Assembly: GCA_017467815.1 (NCBI GenBank)
Contig: JAFUKI010000128.1
Span: 1-41,808, forward strand
Source of the DNA: Clostridia bacterium
GTDB taxonomy: Bacteria; Bacillota; Clostridia; Oscillospirales; CAG-272
DNA: 41,808 nt
Direction: 5' to 3'
Shown here: positions 5,835 to 14,227 of the stretch, in pieces
Position numbering within the stretch: position 1 is the first letter of the stretch
Layout of the letters: every line of letters begins with the position of its first letter
Notes under the pieces: generated by a model
Told to the model about the DNA's origin: nothing
Databases searched by the model: none
Seen by the model: only the letters and a program-made list of their open reading frames with translations
Program-made: the position numbers and the translations under genes

Positions 5835-7736
5835 ATGAATACACATTTTTATCACAATCAAAAACCGCCCAGACGGAAGATTCTTCTGCATCTGGTGGAC
5901 TCTTTGTTTATTCTTTTTGCCTGTACATTCTCTTACGGATGTCATATTCTCACATATCATTTGCCCTACGACCCTCTGATGCTTTTAGCAGAGTTATTGT
6001 TTACTTTGGTCGTACATACCGTATTTTCTCTGCTGCTCAGAGTCAACAATATCATCTGGCGTTACGCGGGAAGCTATGAATATCTGTATATTGTCGCCGT
6101 TCATGCTTTTGCGGGCATTATTTCCTTCGGATTTTCAGTATTTCTGTTCCGCAACGAGCTGCCTGCTGCCTGCTATATTTTCAGTATTCTGATCCTTCTC
6201 ACGATGATTGTACTTTCCCGTATCATTTATCACGAGATCTGTCTCCAGAAGTCCATGCCTTCCTATACATCCGATTCCAAGCGGCTGCTGATCATCGGTG
6301 CAGGTGCTGCGGGATGCCGGCTGCTTGAAGAAATTAAGTACACACCTGACTGCAATCTTCTGCCTGTGGGATTTGTGGATGACTCCAATCAGAAGATTCG
6401 CCGTACCCTTCACGGTATCCGTGTTCTCGGTACGATCTCCGAGATTCCCGAGATCTGTGAAAACGAGCAGATTGATATTATTTATCTCGCTATTCCTTCT
6501 CTGTCCCAGGAGAGACGCTCCGAAGTGCTGGCTGAATGTCTGAAAACATCCTGCACTCTCAAGACCCTTCCCGTAATTTCAGAAATTCACAATACAAACA
6601 GTCTGATTACCAGTCTCCGCTATATTACCCCTGAAGAACTGCTCTGTCGTGAACCCATGGAGGTTGCTGACAGCAATGTTACCGCTTTCATCAAAGGCAA
6701 GCGTATTCTCATTACGGGCGGCGGAGGTTCCATCGGTTCCGAAATCTGCCGGCAGGTTGCTGCCAACGAACCGGAGCGGCTTGTACTGGTGGATGTGTAC
6801 GAAAACAATGCTTACGATATTCAGCAGGAACTGATCAGTAAGTACGGTGACAGTCTGAATATTGAAGTGTATATCGCCACAGTATGTGATGTAAATAAGA
6901 TCAATGCGATTTTTGATGCGGAAAAGCCGGAAATCGTTTTTCATGCCGCTGCACATAAGCACGTTCCGCTGATGGAACAGGTACCCGATGAGGCTGTCAA
7001 GAACAATGTATTCGGTACATTCAACACGGTTATGGCTGCAAGACGCACCGGTGTTCAGGTCATGGTACTGATCTCCACGGACAAGGCGGTCAATCCCACC
7101 AATATCATGGGTGCCACCAAGCGTATGTGTGAAATGATCATTCAGTATGCCGACAGCATTTCTCCCGATACTCGTTTTACTGCTGTACGATTCGGCAATG
7201 TACTGGGTTCCAACGGTTCTGTAATTCCCCTGTTCAAAAAGCAGATCGAGAACAGACAGGATGTTACTGTGACCCATCCCGATATTATCCGTTATTTCAT
7301 GACCATCTCCGAAGCCAGCCAGCTGGTTCTTACTGCCGGTGCTATGGCCGGTGGTGGTGAGACCTTTGTACTGGACATGGGCAAGGCTGTGAAGATTGAT
7401 GATCTGGCTAAGAATATGATCCGTCTTGCAGGGCTTACCCTCGGCAAGGATATCAATATCCGCTACACCGGTCTGCGTCCCGGCGAAAAGCTTTACGAAG
7501 AACTTCTGATGAGTGAAGAAGGTCTGAACAAGACGCCCAACAAGAAGATCTTTATCGGAAAGAATATTCCGCTGGATCTGGAAATTTTCGAAAAGCAGCT
7601 TGCCGAACTTCGTGCGCTGGTGGATGATCCCGCTGTGACTTCCGAAGCAGTGGAAAAAATGCTCATGGAGATCGTGCCAACTTTCCATCGTGTCGACGCG
7701 GCTGCGCTTCCTTCCGATAAAACTGTGGGTGCGTGA
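5835..7736 (+). CDS. Membrane NDP-sugar 4,6-dehydratase, CapD/FlaA1/PglF type
   Basis: A polysaccharide-biosynthesis nucleoside-diphosphate-sugar epimerase/dehydratase of about 633 residues. It has four hydrophobic N-terminal helices (to about residue 135), then a first nucleotide-binding fold (LLIIGAGAAGCRLLEEI), then the catalytic SDR domain with ITGGGGSIGSEI and the characteristic STDKAVNPTNIMGATKR segment holding the TDK catalytic site. Long PglF-type enzymes convert UDP-GlcNAc to the 4-keto-6-deoxy sugar, the first step toward bacillosamine or FucNAc-like sugars. It is the first gene of the operon behind the 5743 promoter. Start: ATG 5835 has AGGA 15 nt upstream; an in-frame ATG at 5802 lacks any binding site, so the start is uncertain. 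Confidence 0.93.
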   Translation: MNTHFYHNQKPPRRKILLHLVDSLFILFACTFSYGCHILTYHLPYDPLMLLAELLFTLVVHTVFSLLLRVNNIIWRYAGSYEYLYIVAVHAFAGIISFGFSVFLFRNELPAACYIFSILILLTMIVLSRIIYHEICLQKSMPSYTSDSKRLLIIGAGAAGCRLLEEIKYTPDCNLLPVGFVDDSNQKIRRTLHGIRVLGTISEIPEICENEQIDIIYLAIPSLSQERRSEVLAECLKTSCTLKTLPVISEIHNTNSLITSLRYITPEELLCREPMEVADSNVTAFIKGKRILITGGGGSIGSEICRQVAANEPERLVLVDVYENNAYDIQQELISKYGDSLNIEVYIATVCDVNKINAIFDAEKPEIVFHAAAHKHVPLMEQVPDEAVKNNVFGTFNTVMAARRTGVQVMVLISTDKAVNPTNIMGATKRMCEMIIQYADSISPDTRFTAVRFGNVLGSNGSVIPLFKKQIENRQDVTVTHPDIIRYFMTISEASQLVLTAGAMAGGGETFVLDMGKAVKIDDLAKNMIRLAGLTLGKDINIRYTGLRPGEKLYEELLMSEEGLNKTPNKKIFIGKNIPLDLEIFEKQLAELRALVDDPAVTSEAVEKMLMEIVPTFHRVDAAALPSDKTVGA

Positions 7737-7742
7737 CGGGTC

Positions 7743-8486
7743 ATGCTGTATTACGATATTCACTGCCATATTCTGCCCGGACTGGATGACGGTGCTTTCT
7801 CTGCGGATGAAACATTCCATATGGCTGAAATTGCCGTTTCCCACAGCACGGGCGGGATCGTCTGTACTCCCCACTGTCTGCCGGGTCACTTATATAATAA
7901 AGAAGATATTCTTTCCGTTTTCCGGATGGTTTCCGCCGGAATTACTGAAAGAAAGCTGCGGTTGAAATTGGCACTGGGTCAGGAAATTTTTCTGGATCAG
8001 CAGTTCCGCAGTACTGTCGGCGCACTGGAGAACGGAGAGTTATTTACACTCAATCAGTCGAAATATACGCTTGTGGAATTTGACCCTTATGAGGACACGC
8101 GGATTGTTTTTTCGGCACTGGATGCCCTTCGTTCCGCCGGTTTTACGCCGATTGTGGCGCATCCGGAACGATATGAGTTTGTCTGGGAAGATTACGGTGT
8201 TCTGCTTCAGCTGAAGGAATACGGTGCTTTTCTTCAGGTCAACAAAGGCAGTATCAAGGGTGCTTTCGGGTATGATGTACAGCAGATTGCCGACTTCATG
8301 CTGGAAGAAAGGCTGGCGGATTTTGTTGCCAGTGATGCCCACAGTCCGTTTCGCCGTACGCCGCCCCTGCAGGATGTACATGAGTATGTCAGTCTCCATT
8401 ACTCGCATTCCTATGCGGATCATCTGTTCTCTGCCAATCCTCTTGCAGTTCTGCGGGATCAGACGGTCTATCCCTACAATACTTGA
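7743..8486 (+). CDS. PHP-type protein-tyrosine phosphatase, CpsB/YwqE family
   Basis: A 247-residue PHP-domain phosphatase that removes phosphate from the Tyr-rich tails of the BY-kinases encoded downstream. Metal-ligand motifs are visible in order: DIHCHILPGLDDG near the N-terminus, CTPHC, AHPERY, and SDAHS near the C-terminus. Length matches CpsB/YwqE. It follows the dehydratase by 6 nt with a weak ribosome binding site, suggesting coupling. Manganese-dependent PHP phosphatases of this family commonly sit with CpsC/CpsD-type proteins in capsule operons of Firmicutes, as here. Confidence 0.93.
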   Translation: MLYYDIHCHILPGLDDGAFSADETFHMAEIAVSHSTGGIVCTPHCLPGHLYNKEDILSVFRMVSAGITERKLRLKLALGQEIFLDQQFRSTVGALENGELFTLNQSKYTLVEFDPYEDTRIVFSALDALRSAGFTPIVAHPERYEFVWEDYGVLLQLKEYGAFLQVNKGSIKGAFGYDVQQIADFMLEERLADFVASDAHSPFRRTPPLQDVHEYVSLHYSHSYADHLFSANPLAVLRDQTVYPYNT

Positions 8487-8530
8487 CTTAATTCTCTACC
8501 CGATATTTGTTATTTCAGGAGTTTTCTAAA

Positions 8531-9346
8531 ATGAGGATCCTACGTATCACTGTTGCTGCCCTGTTCGTTATCGTTCTGTGTCTGTTTGTTTTCTTCCACA
8601 TTCAGCAGCGCGGTGCGGACCAGTCCTATCCCGTTATCACCATCGAAAATGAGGTGCTGAATGTTTCTATCAGTGCCACCGATACAGATCTGCTGGAAGG
8701 TGTTACGGCTTATGATGAAAAAGACGGGGACATTTCCCACAAAATCATCGTTGAGTCCATTTCCCGCTTCACCAATCCAGGCGAGTCCGTTGTGGTATAT
8801 GCTGTCTGCGATGGAGACAATCATGCAGTTTCCGCTTCCCGTAAGATCGTTTACACCGACTACACGCCGCCGCGTTTCACCCTTACCGGTTCTCTGGTAT
8901 TCGGGATCTCCCAGAATATCAATATCCGCGGTCTTCTGGGTGCGATGGACTCCATTGACGGAGATATCAGTGACAAGGTGATCATTACTGCCAACGAATA
9001 TACCTCCAACGTAGCCGGTGTGAATTACATTTCCGCCGAGGTCACCAACAGCAAAGGAGATATGATCCTTATTCAGCTTCCCGTGTATATTGAGGAAATG
9101 CATCTTTCCGCGCCCGTTATCGAACTGGAGCATTATATGCTGTATCTGAAAGCCGGCGATTCTTTTGATCCCCATGCCAATCTGCTCTCCGCCCTTGATT
9201 CTGCCGGCAATGATATTTCCGCCGATGTTCAGCTGGATACCAATCTGAACACCCTAAAAGCCGGTATGTATGAAGTCCATTACCGTGTCACGGATTCTTC
9301 CGAAAGACGCGGACACGCAATTCTGACCGTTATTGTGGAAGAATAA
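8531..9346 (+). CDS. Membrane-anchored protein with Ig-like (DUF5011-type) repeats
   Basis: A 271-residue protein. The N-terminal helix (about residues 4-24) is a signal anchor with no clear cleavage site; the rest lies outside. The extracytoplasmic part shows two or three beta-sandwich-like units with the phrases YDEKDGDIS and DSIDGDIS.KV and a final HYRVTDSSER unit, typical of DUF5011/HYR-type surface Ig-like folds. Start ATG 8531 has CAGGAG 9 nt upstream. Its place between the phosphatase and the kinases suggests a scaffold role in polysaccharide assembly or attachment, but no specific function is known to me. Confidence 0.75.
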   Translation: MRILRITVAALFVIVLCLFVFFHIQQRGADQSYPVITIENEVLNVSISATDTDLLEGVTAYDEKDGDISHKIIVESISRFTNPGESVVVYAVCDGDNHAVSASRKIVYTDYTPPRFTLTGSLVFGISQNINIRGLLGAMDSIDGDISDKVIITANEYTSNVAGVNYISAEVTNSKGDMILIQLPVYIEEMHLSAPVIELEHYMLYLKAGDSFDPHANLLSALDSAGNDISADVQLDTNLNTLKAGMYEVHYRVTDSSERRGHAILTVIVEE

Positions 9347-9392
9347 TACATTTGCATTTCAAGCAATATTTCTTTGATTTGGTGGTATTTTT

Positions 9393-10892
9393 ATGAATCA
9401 GTCTCCGAATATAAGCAGTATTCATATTGAACCTTTCAGCGTACTGCGGGATCTTGTCAAAAACCTCTGGGTTATCCTGCTGGCGGCACTGATCGGATTT
9501 ATGTCGGTCTCCATCTGGAACGGCAGTATGTATACGCCCATGTATACAAGCACCGCTACCCTGCTTGTCAATCTGAAGAATTCCGCTGCCTATTCCTATA
9601 CGAATCTCAGTTCCTCTTCGGAAATGGCAAAGATCTTTACGGAAGTTTTCGTTCAGCCTACCATGAAGGCTTGTGCCGCAGATCATCTGGGCAATGACCG
9701 TTTCGTAGGTTCCGTTTCCTCATCCGTACTGCCCAACACCAATATTTTCACGGTGAGTGTGACTTCCTCTTCGCCGGAAATGTCTTACAATGAGCTTTGT
9801 GCCATTCTGGAGATCTATCCCAACATTTCCGATTCCGTGTTTGCCGACTCTGTGATCGAGATCATGCGCTCTCCCAATCTGCCTCTTGCACCCTCCAATC
9901 ACATTTCCCTGCAGAATCGGAACCTTGCCGTTCTCGGCTGTGTTCTGGTAACGGCTTTCCTTATTATTTATCTTTCCGTTATGCGGGATACTGTTAAAGA
10001 CGAGCATATCTTCCGTAAGGATGTAGATGCCAAGCTGTTTGGTGTTGTACGTCATGAGCATTCCCATCTTTCTCTGAAAGACCGTCTGCGCGGAAAGAAA
10101 GCATCGCTGCTGATATCCAATGCCCATGCATCTTTCCGATTCACGGAAGATTATCATAAGATCGCCACAAAATTCGAGTACCTGCGCCGCAACAATAAGG
10201 CTAAGGTATTTCTGATTACAAGTCTGGCGGAAAACGAAGGTAAATCCACGACTGCTGCCAATATTGCCCTGTCCCTTGCACAACGGAACAGCCGCGTATT
10301 GCTTCTGGACATGGACTTCAAGAAACCGGCACTGAGTAAGATCTTCGATCTGTGGGATCACGATCTGCCGGATCTTGCCACGCTTCTTGACGGTACGGTT
10401 TCTCTGGAGAACTTCCCGTTCTATTCCTACAAACAGACCGGTCTTGATCTGGGGCTTAACAAGAAGAGTCACAACGATTATGTAAACTGGATCTATTCCG
10501 ATCATGTAAATACCATCTTCCAGTATCTGCGCGGTCTGGACTGCTACGATTATATCATTATTGACACCCCGCCGCTTTCCGTTGCCGCTGACGTAACAGG
10601 ACTTATTCATCTGGCTGACCGTTCCCTTCTGGTCGTCCGTACCGACTTTGTTTACACAGCTGCCATCAATGACGCCGTGCTTTCCCTGAAAGAAAACTCC
10701 GACGGTTTTGCCGGCTGCATTCTGAACGATGTACATACAGAGTTTTCCATGCTCGGTCAGTTCGGTCTTGATGAAAGTGGTTATTACGGCACCCATTACG
10801 GTCGGCATAACTACTACGGTTCCTATCATTCCTACAGCAGCTACAGTAAATACGCCGAACACAAGGACAGTTCATCCAACCAATCTACTTAA
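9393..10892 (+). CDS. BY-kinase fused to Wzz-type chain-length domain (first of two)
   Basis: A 499-residue tyrosine autokinase. Two membrane helices (about residues 24-44 and 170-192) flank a Wzz-like external domain. The C-terminal cytoplasmic BY-kinase domain has Walker A' LLLDMDF, Walker B YIIIDTPP and a Tyr-rich tail of nine tyrosines (YYGTHYGRHNYYGSYHSY...). The P-loop reads SLAENEGKST, where family members usually have S-x-x-PGEGKS/T; the lysine is kept. Such proteins control polysaccharide chain length and export by cycles of tail phosphorylation, reversed by the CpsB-type phosphatase at 7743. Start ATG 9393 has GGTGG 7 nt upstream. It is a fused (Gram-negative-like) arrangement rather than separate CpsC and CpsD. 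Confidence 0.92.
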   Translation: MNQSPNISSIHIEPFSVLRDLVKNLWVILLAALIGFMSVSIWNGSMYTPMYTSTATLLVNLKNSAAYSYTNLSSSSEMAKIFTEVFVQPTMKACAADHLGNDRFVGSVSSSVLPNTNIFTVSVTSSSPEMSYNELCAILEIYPNISDSVFADSVIEIMRSPNLPLAPSNHISLQNRNLAVLGCVLVTAFLIIYLSVMRDTVKDEHIFRKDVDAKLFGVVRHEHSHLSLKDRLRGKKASLLISNAHASFRFTEDYHKIATKFEYLRRNNKAKVFLITSLAENEGKSTTAANIALSLAQRNSRVLLLDMDFKKPALSKIFDLWDHDLPDLATLLDGTVSLENFPFYSYKQTGLDLGLNKKSHNDYVNWIYSDHVNTIFQYLRGLDCYDYIIIDTPPLSVAADVTGLIHLADRSLLVVRTDFVYTAAINDAVLSLKENSDGFAGCILNDVHTEFSMLGQFGLDESGYYGTHYGRHNYYGSYHSYSSYSKYAEHKDSSSNQST

Positions 10893-10910
10893 CCAACGGT
10901 GGTTTTAGCA

Positions 10911-12461
10911 ATGAGTACAGTACATAACGAAAACGAAAACAAAAATTCCTCTGCGGAGCAGAACCAGAATCAGCTTCTGGATCTTTCAAGAGTTCTGGAA
11001 TCGTTTCTGAAGTTCTGGTGGGTCTGTGTGATCCTTGCCGTTCTGGTTGCCGGTATTTTATTCTACCGCAGCTATGTGCATTTCACGCCCGTATATCAGT
11101 CCTCCGTTACCTTTACGGTACAGACACAGCAGGTCGGTTCCGGAAACATGGGGATCACTTCCTATTCCTTTTCCTACGACCGTTCCACTGCCACCCAGCT
11201 TTCCAACAGTTTTCCGAATATTATCCGCAGCAATATTCTGCAGGATATTATCTGCAATGATCTGGGGCTGAGCTATTTCCCCTGTTCCCTTTCGGCGTCC
11301 TCTGTTTCCGGTACGAATATGTTTACCATTACGGCTACCGGTTATGATCCCCAGGTTACCTACGATGTTCTTCAGTCCGTTATCAAGAATTATCCCGTAG
11401 TTGCCCAATATGTTATCGGGAATACGGACCTGCACATTCTGACCGAGCCGGTCATTCCGACGGTTCCCTCCAATCAGTTTGCTTACCGTTCTGACATCGT
11501 AAAAGGGCTTGCCATCGGTTTTGCTCTTGGAATGATCTGGGTACTGGTCTATGCTTTTCTGCGGCAGACCGTCCGTTCTCCCGGGGATGTAAAGAGTCTG
11601 CTGAATCAGAATTGTCTCGGGGTCCTGCCCGTTGTTTCCTTCAAAAAACACAATAAGGAGATTAACCGCTCGATTCTGCTGACCAATCCGCTGATCGGCG
11701 ATGCGTATCTCGAATCCTTCCGGGCATTGCGGAATTCACTGATGAATCTGCCGAAAAATCCTCAGGTTATTATGGTTACCAGTGTTGCCCCCGGTGAAGG
11801 TAAAACTTCTGTTTCCACCAACCTTGCCCTGTCTCTGGCTATGATGAACAAGCAGGTTATTATCGTGGATGCGGATGTACGCAATCCCAATGTTGGCGGC
11901 AGATTCGGTCTGAAAGTCAATGATGTTCCCTCTGAATCCGACAAAGTGGGCAAGATCTCCCATCTGCAGATCAGATCCAGCATTTCTCTTTCCGTGCTGA
12001 ACTTCAATTCTTCCGCCCATTCCATGTGGAAGTTTCTGGAGATAGAAAACCTTACCAATCTGTTTGAACAGCTCCGTTCCCGTTATGATTACATCATTGT
12101 GGATACTTCCCCTCTCGGTATCACATCCGAGCCGGCTGTTGTCGCTCAGGTTGCCGATGCCGCTGTTGTGGTCATCAAGCCTGACACCATCCGTACTTCC
12201 CGCATTATTTCCGTTATGGATACCCTGCAGACTTCCGGTGTTGAAATCCTCGGCTGTATTCTGAACGGTATGCAGACCGGTATTTCCGGCTACGGATACG
12301 GTTACGGCAAGCACTACGGACGTTACGGGTATGGCTATGGTTACGGTTATGGCTACGGATACGGTTATGGCAGTTCCTACGGTTACGGCAGTCATAAACA
12401 TAGACGAAGTGTTTTCACACGCAGAAAGAGACATTCCAATTCCTCTTCCGCAGACAAATAA
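10911..12461 (+). CDS. BY-kinase fused to Wzz-type domain (second of two, YG-repeat tail)
   Basis: A 516-residue paralogue of the preceding protein. It has membrane helices near residues 33-52 and 190-212, a canonical P-loop SVAPGEGKTS, Walker A' IIVDADV and Walker B YIIVDTSPL. The tail is an unusual run of Tyr-Gly pairs with 14 tyrosines, then a basic Ser-rich end. Start ATG 10911 has GGTGG 8 nt upstream; a GTG at 10899 is in frame. The two full kinase copies are only moderately alike, so this is an old duplication, perhaps with one copy modulating the other. It is followed by a terminator-like hairpin at 12473. Confidence 0.92.
   Translation: MSTVHNENENKNSSAEQNQNQLLDLSRVLESFLKFWWVCVILAVLVAGILFYRSYVHFTPVYQSSVTFTVQTQQVGSGNMGITSYSFSYDRSTATQLSNSFPNIIRSNILQDIICNDLGLSYFPCSLSASSVSGTNMFTITATGYDPQVTYDVLQSVIKNYPVVAQYVIGNTDLHILTEPVIPTVPSNQFAYRSDIVKGLAIGFALGMIWVLVYAFLRQTVRSPGDVKSLLNQNCLGVLPVVSFKKHNKEINRSILLTNPLIGDAYLESFRALRNSLMNLPKNPQVIMVTSVAPGEGKTSVSTNLALSLAMMNKQVIIVDADVRNPNVGGRFGLKVNDVPSESDKVGKISHLQIRSSISLSVLNFNSSAHSMWKFLEIENLTNLFEQLRSRYDYIIVDTSPLGITSEPAVVAQVADAAVVVIKPDTIRTSRIISVMDTLQTSGVEILGCILNGMQTGISGYGYGYGKHYGRYGYGYGYGYGYGYGYGSSYGYGSHKHRRSVFTRRKRHSNSSSADK
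12291..12389 (+). repeat. TAYGGN hexamer tract encoding the Tyr-Gly tail
   Basis: Tandem TAY-GGN codon pairs, eight in an unbroken row in the middle and several more on both sides. Slippage in steps of 6 bp would change the number of kinase tail tyrosines without a frameshift. Confidence 0.8.
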
Positions 12462-12472
12462 TTCACACACAA

Positions 12473-12516
12473 GACGGACTGTCGTATTTTTCCGTATGAC
12501 AGTCCCGTCGTTATTT
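12473..12516 (+). terminator. Terminator-like hairpin after the BY-kinases
   Basis: GACGGACTGTC (12473-12483) pairs with GACAGTCCCGTC (12498-12509) with one bulge, and GTA/TAC pairs extend it inward. It is followed by GTTATTTTA, a loose T-run. Probably partial termination, since the next gene begins 8 nt later in the same direction. Confidence 0.55.
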
Positions 12517-12523
12517 TACTGAT

Positions 12524-12997
12524 ATGACAGATACATTATCCATAAAAACGCTGGATGCCTTCAAAGACGGGAATAATCTGCTGGAACTGCTGAGCAGCGG
12601 TGCGGTGATCCCGATGATTGTGACCGGCTCCAGTATGCTTCCTTTTCTGAAAGACGGAAGGGATACGGTACTCCTACAAAAAGCCGATACATTCAAAAAG
12701 GGGCAGATTCTTTTCTTCCGCCGCAGAAACGGTTTTTTCGTTCTCCATCGGATACGTAAGATCCGGCGGGACGGAAGGATCCTGGTAAACGGTGATGCGC
12801 AGAATTGGTGCGAAGTGGTTATGCCTGAGCAGGCTGCCGCTGTTGTTATCGGATTCGTGCGTAACGGTAAGACCTGCGATGCTGACAGTTTTCTCATAAG
12901 GCTGCGGGATGCTTTATGGTATCCGACCCGTCCCCTGCGCCCTTTGATCTTCCGTTTGGCTTCCTTTTTACGGCGTTTATTCCCCCGGCGGGGTTAA
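12524..12997 (+). CDS. S24/S26-type serine peptidase, signal-peptidase-like
   Basis: A 157-residue protein with the S26 signature: nucleophile serine in VTGSSMLPFLKDGRD, then GQILFFRRRNGFFVLHRIRK, then LVNGDAQ. The LHRI segment with His in place of the bacterial catalytic Lys resembles the Ser/His ER-type signal peptidases. No N-terminal membrane helix is visible; a weakly hydrophobic, very basic C-terminus (ending RRLFPRRG) may touch the membrane. Established knowledge: small S24/S26 peptidases and nucleotidyltransferase-fold proteins like the next gene co-occur with PqqD and HprK-like genes in peptide clusters, so this may serve the systems at 2217 and 23792. That link is inference. No good ribosome binding site precedes ATG 12524. 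Confidence 0.78.
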   Translation: MTDTLSIKTLDAFKDGNNLLELLSSGAVIPMIVTGSSMLPFLKDGRDTVLLQKADTFKKGQILFFRRRNGFFVLHRIRKIRRDGRILVNGDAQNWCEVVMPEQAAAVVIGFVRNGKTCDADSFLIRLRDALWYPTRPLRPLIFRLASFLRRLFPRRG

Positions 12998-13019
12998 ATT
13001 TTGGCAAAGAAGGTTTTGT

Positions 13020-14216
13020 ATGCAATCTCCCTCTACTCTGCTGATCCGATGTATCCGTTCCGAACTCGGACAGTATTCCCTTGCCGATTTGTTTTCGGAA
13101 GATGAGCTTGCTTTTCTTGTTTCCGATGAAACGGCTCGGGCGGTGTTTGCGGCTGCTTCTCCTCAGGATCTGAGTCATATTCCTGCGGCGGTCTTCTGCA
13201 AACTGCAGTCACGGATTTCCGATGCTATGTTCGCTTCCGTGAAAAAGGTGCGTTTTCAGACGGCGTTCCGCTGTGAACAGATTACCCATGAAACGCAGGC
13301 TGTTTCCGGATTATTCTGTGCGTCCGGAATCCCTCATATTCCACTGAAGGGTGCTTTTATTAGACCGTATTATCCCTCTCCCGATATGCGTACCAGCTGT
13401 GACGTGGATATTCTTGTTTCTACAGATGATCTGCGAAAGGCGGAAAATGCGCTTACGGAAAAGCTTGGCTACACAAAGATCCGTGATGGCGGACACGATG
13501 TGCAGTTTTCTTCTCCCACGGGTGTTCTTCTGGAACTCCATTTCACGCTGATGGATGAAAAGGATTATCCCCGTATTTCTGCCGTTCTGTCCCGGGTGTG
13601 GGAAAATGTGCGGCCTTCGGATGAAGGTTCGTATAAGATGGTTATGTCACCGTCTTTTGCCTATTTTTATCATATTGCCCACATGGTCAAGCATTATCTC
13701 TACGGCGGATGCGGAATACGGACTCTGATGGATCTCTGGATCTTCAATCACCGCATTCCCGGTTTTGATCGTGGAGATGCTGCGGAATTGTTGGCGGAAG
13801 CCGGTATTCTGCGCTTTGAAGAAAAAGTGTATTCTCTTGCAGAAATGTGGTTTTCTGGTGCGGAATGTGATTTTGATGATAGAGAACTGTTATCCCAGAT
13901 GGAAGAATACATTGTATCCGGCGGTATATACGGTTCTGTGGAAAATAAGCTGAAGCTGAACCGACTGGATAATCCTGATCAGGGGGCATATCTGAGATCC
14001 AGGCTGTTCCCGCCTTTTGAACGGATGAAGTACGAATATCCTGTACTGCAGAAACATAAAATTCTTCTGCCCTTCTGTTATCTGAAACGATGGGGCAGAC
14101 TGCTTTCAAAAAATACTGCCAAGAAAGTTTCCTTAGAGTTAAAGCACAACAGTGAACTGACACCGGAAGGACAGGATAAATTCCGGCAGATGCTCACGGA
14201 TCTTGGTTTGAAATAA
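13020..14216 (+). CDS. Nucleotidyltransferase-fold protein (NTP_transf_5 type)
   Basis: A 398-residue protein of the uncharacterised nucleotidyltransferase family. The core is PLKGAFIRPYYPSPDMRTSCDVDILV, in which DVD supplies the metal-binding acidic pair, followed by VLLELHFTLMD. The flanking helical parts are unassigned. No reaction is established for the family to my knowledge; members recur in capsule and RiPP-like loci beside S24/S26 peptidases, as here. Start ATG 13020 has AAGAAGG 5-6 nt upstream. It is 22 nt behind the peptidase gene and 11 nt before the LCP gene. Confidence 0.8.
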   Translation: MQSPSTLLIRCIRSELGQYSLADLFSEDELAFLVSDETARAVFAAASPQDLSHIPAAVFCKLQSRISDAMFASVKKVRFQTAFRCEQITHETQAVSGLFCASGIPHIPLKGAFIRPYYPSPDMRTSCDVDILVSTDDLRKAENALTEKLGYTKIRDGGHDVQFSSPTGVLLELHFTLMDEKDYPRISAVLSRVWENVRPSDEGSYKMVMSPSFAYFYHIAHMVKHYLYGGCGIRTLMDLWIFNHRIPGFDRGDAAELLAEAGILRFEEKVYSLAEMWFSGAECDFDDRELLSQMEEYIVSGGIYGSVENKLKLNRLDNPDQGAYLRSRLFPPFERMKYEYPVLQKHKILLPFCYLKRWGRLLSKNTAKKVSLELKHNSELTPEGQDKFRQMLTDLGLK

Positions 14217-14227
14217 CGGAGTGACTC

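Noticed and set aside
6579-7889. Minus-strand open frame (436 codons) over the dehydratase
   Set aside because: Antisense shadow of the SDR domain; no start signal or family.
12291-12389. CRISPR-like repeat
   Set aside because: The periodicity is 6 bp, it lies in frame in a kinase gene, and it encodes Tyr-Gly pairs.
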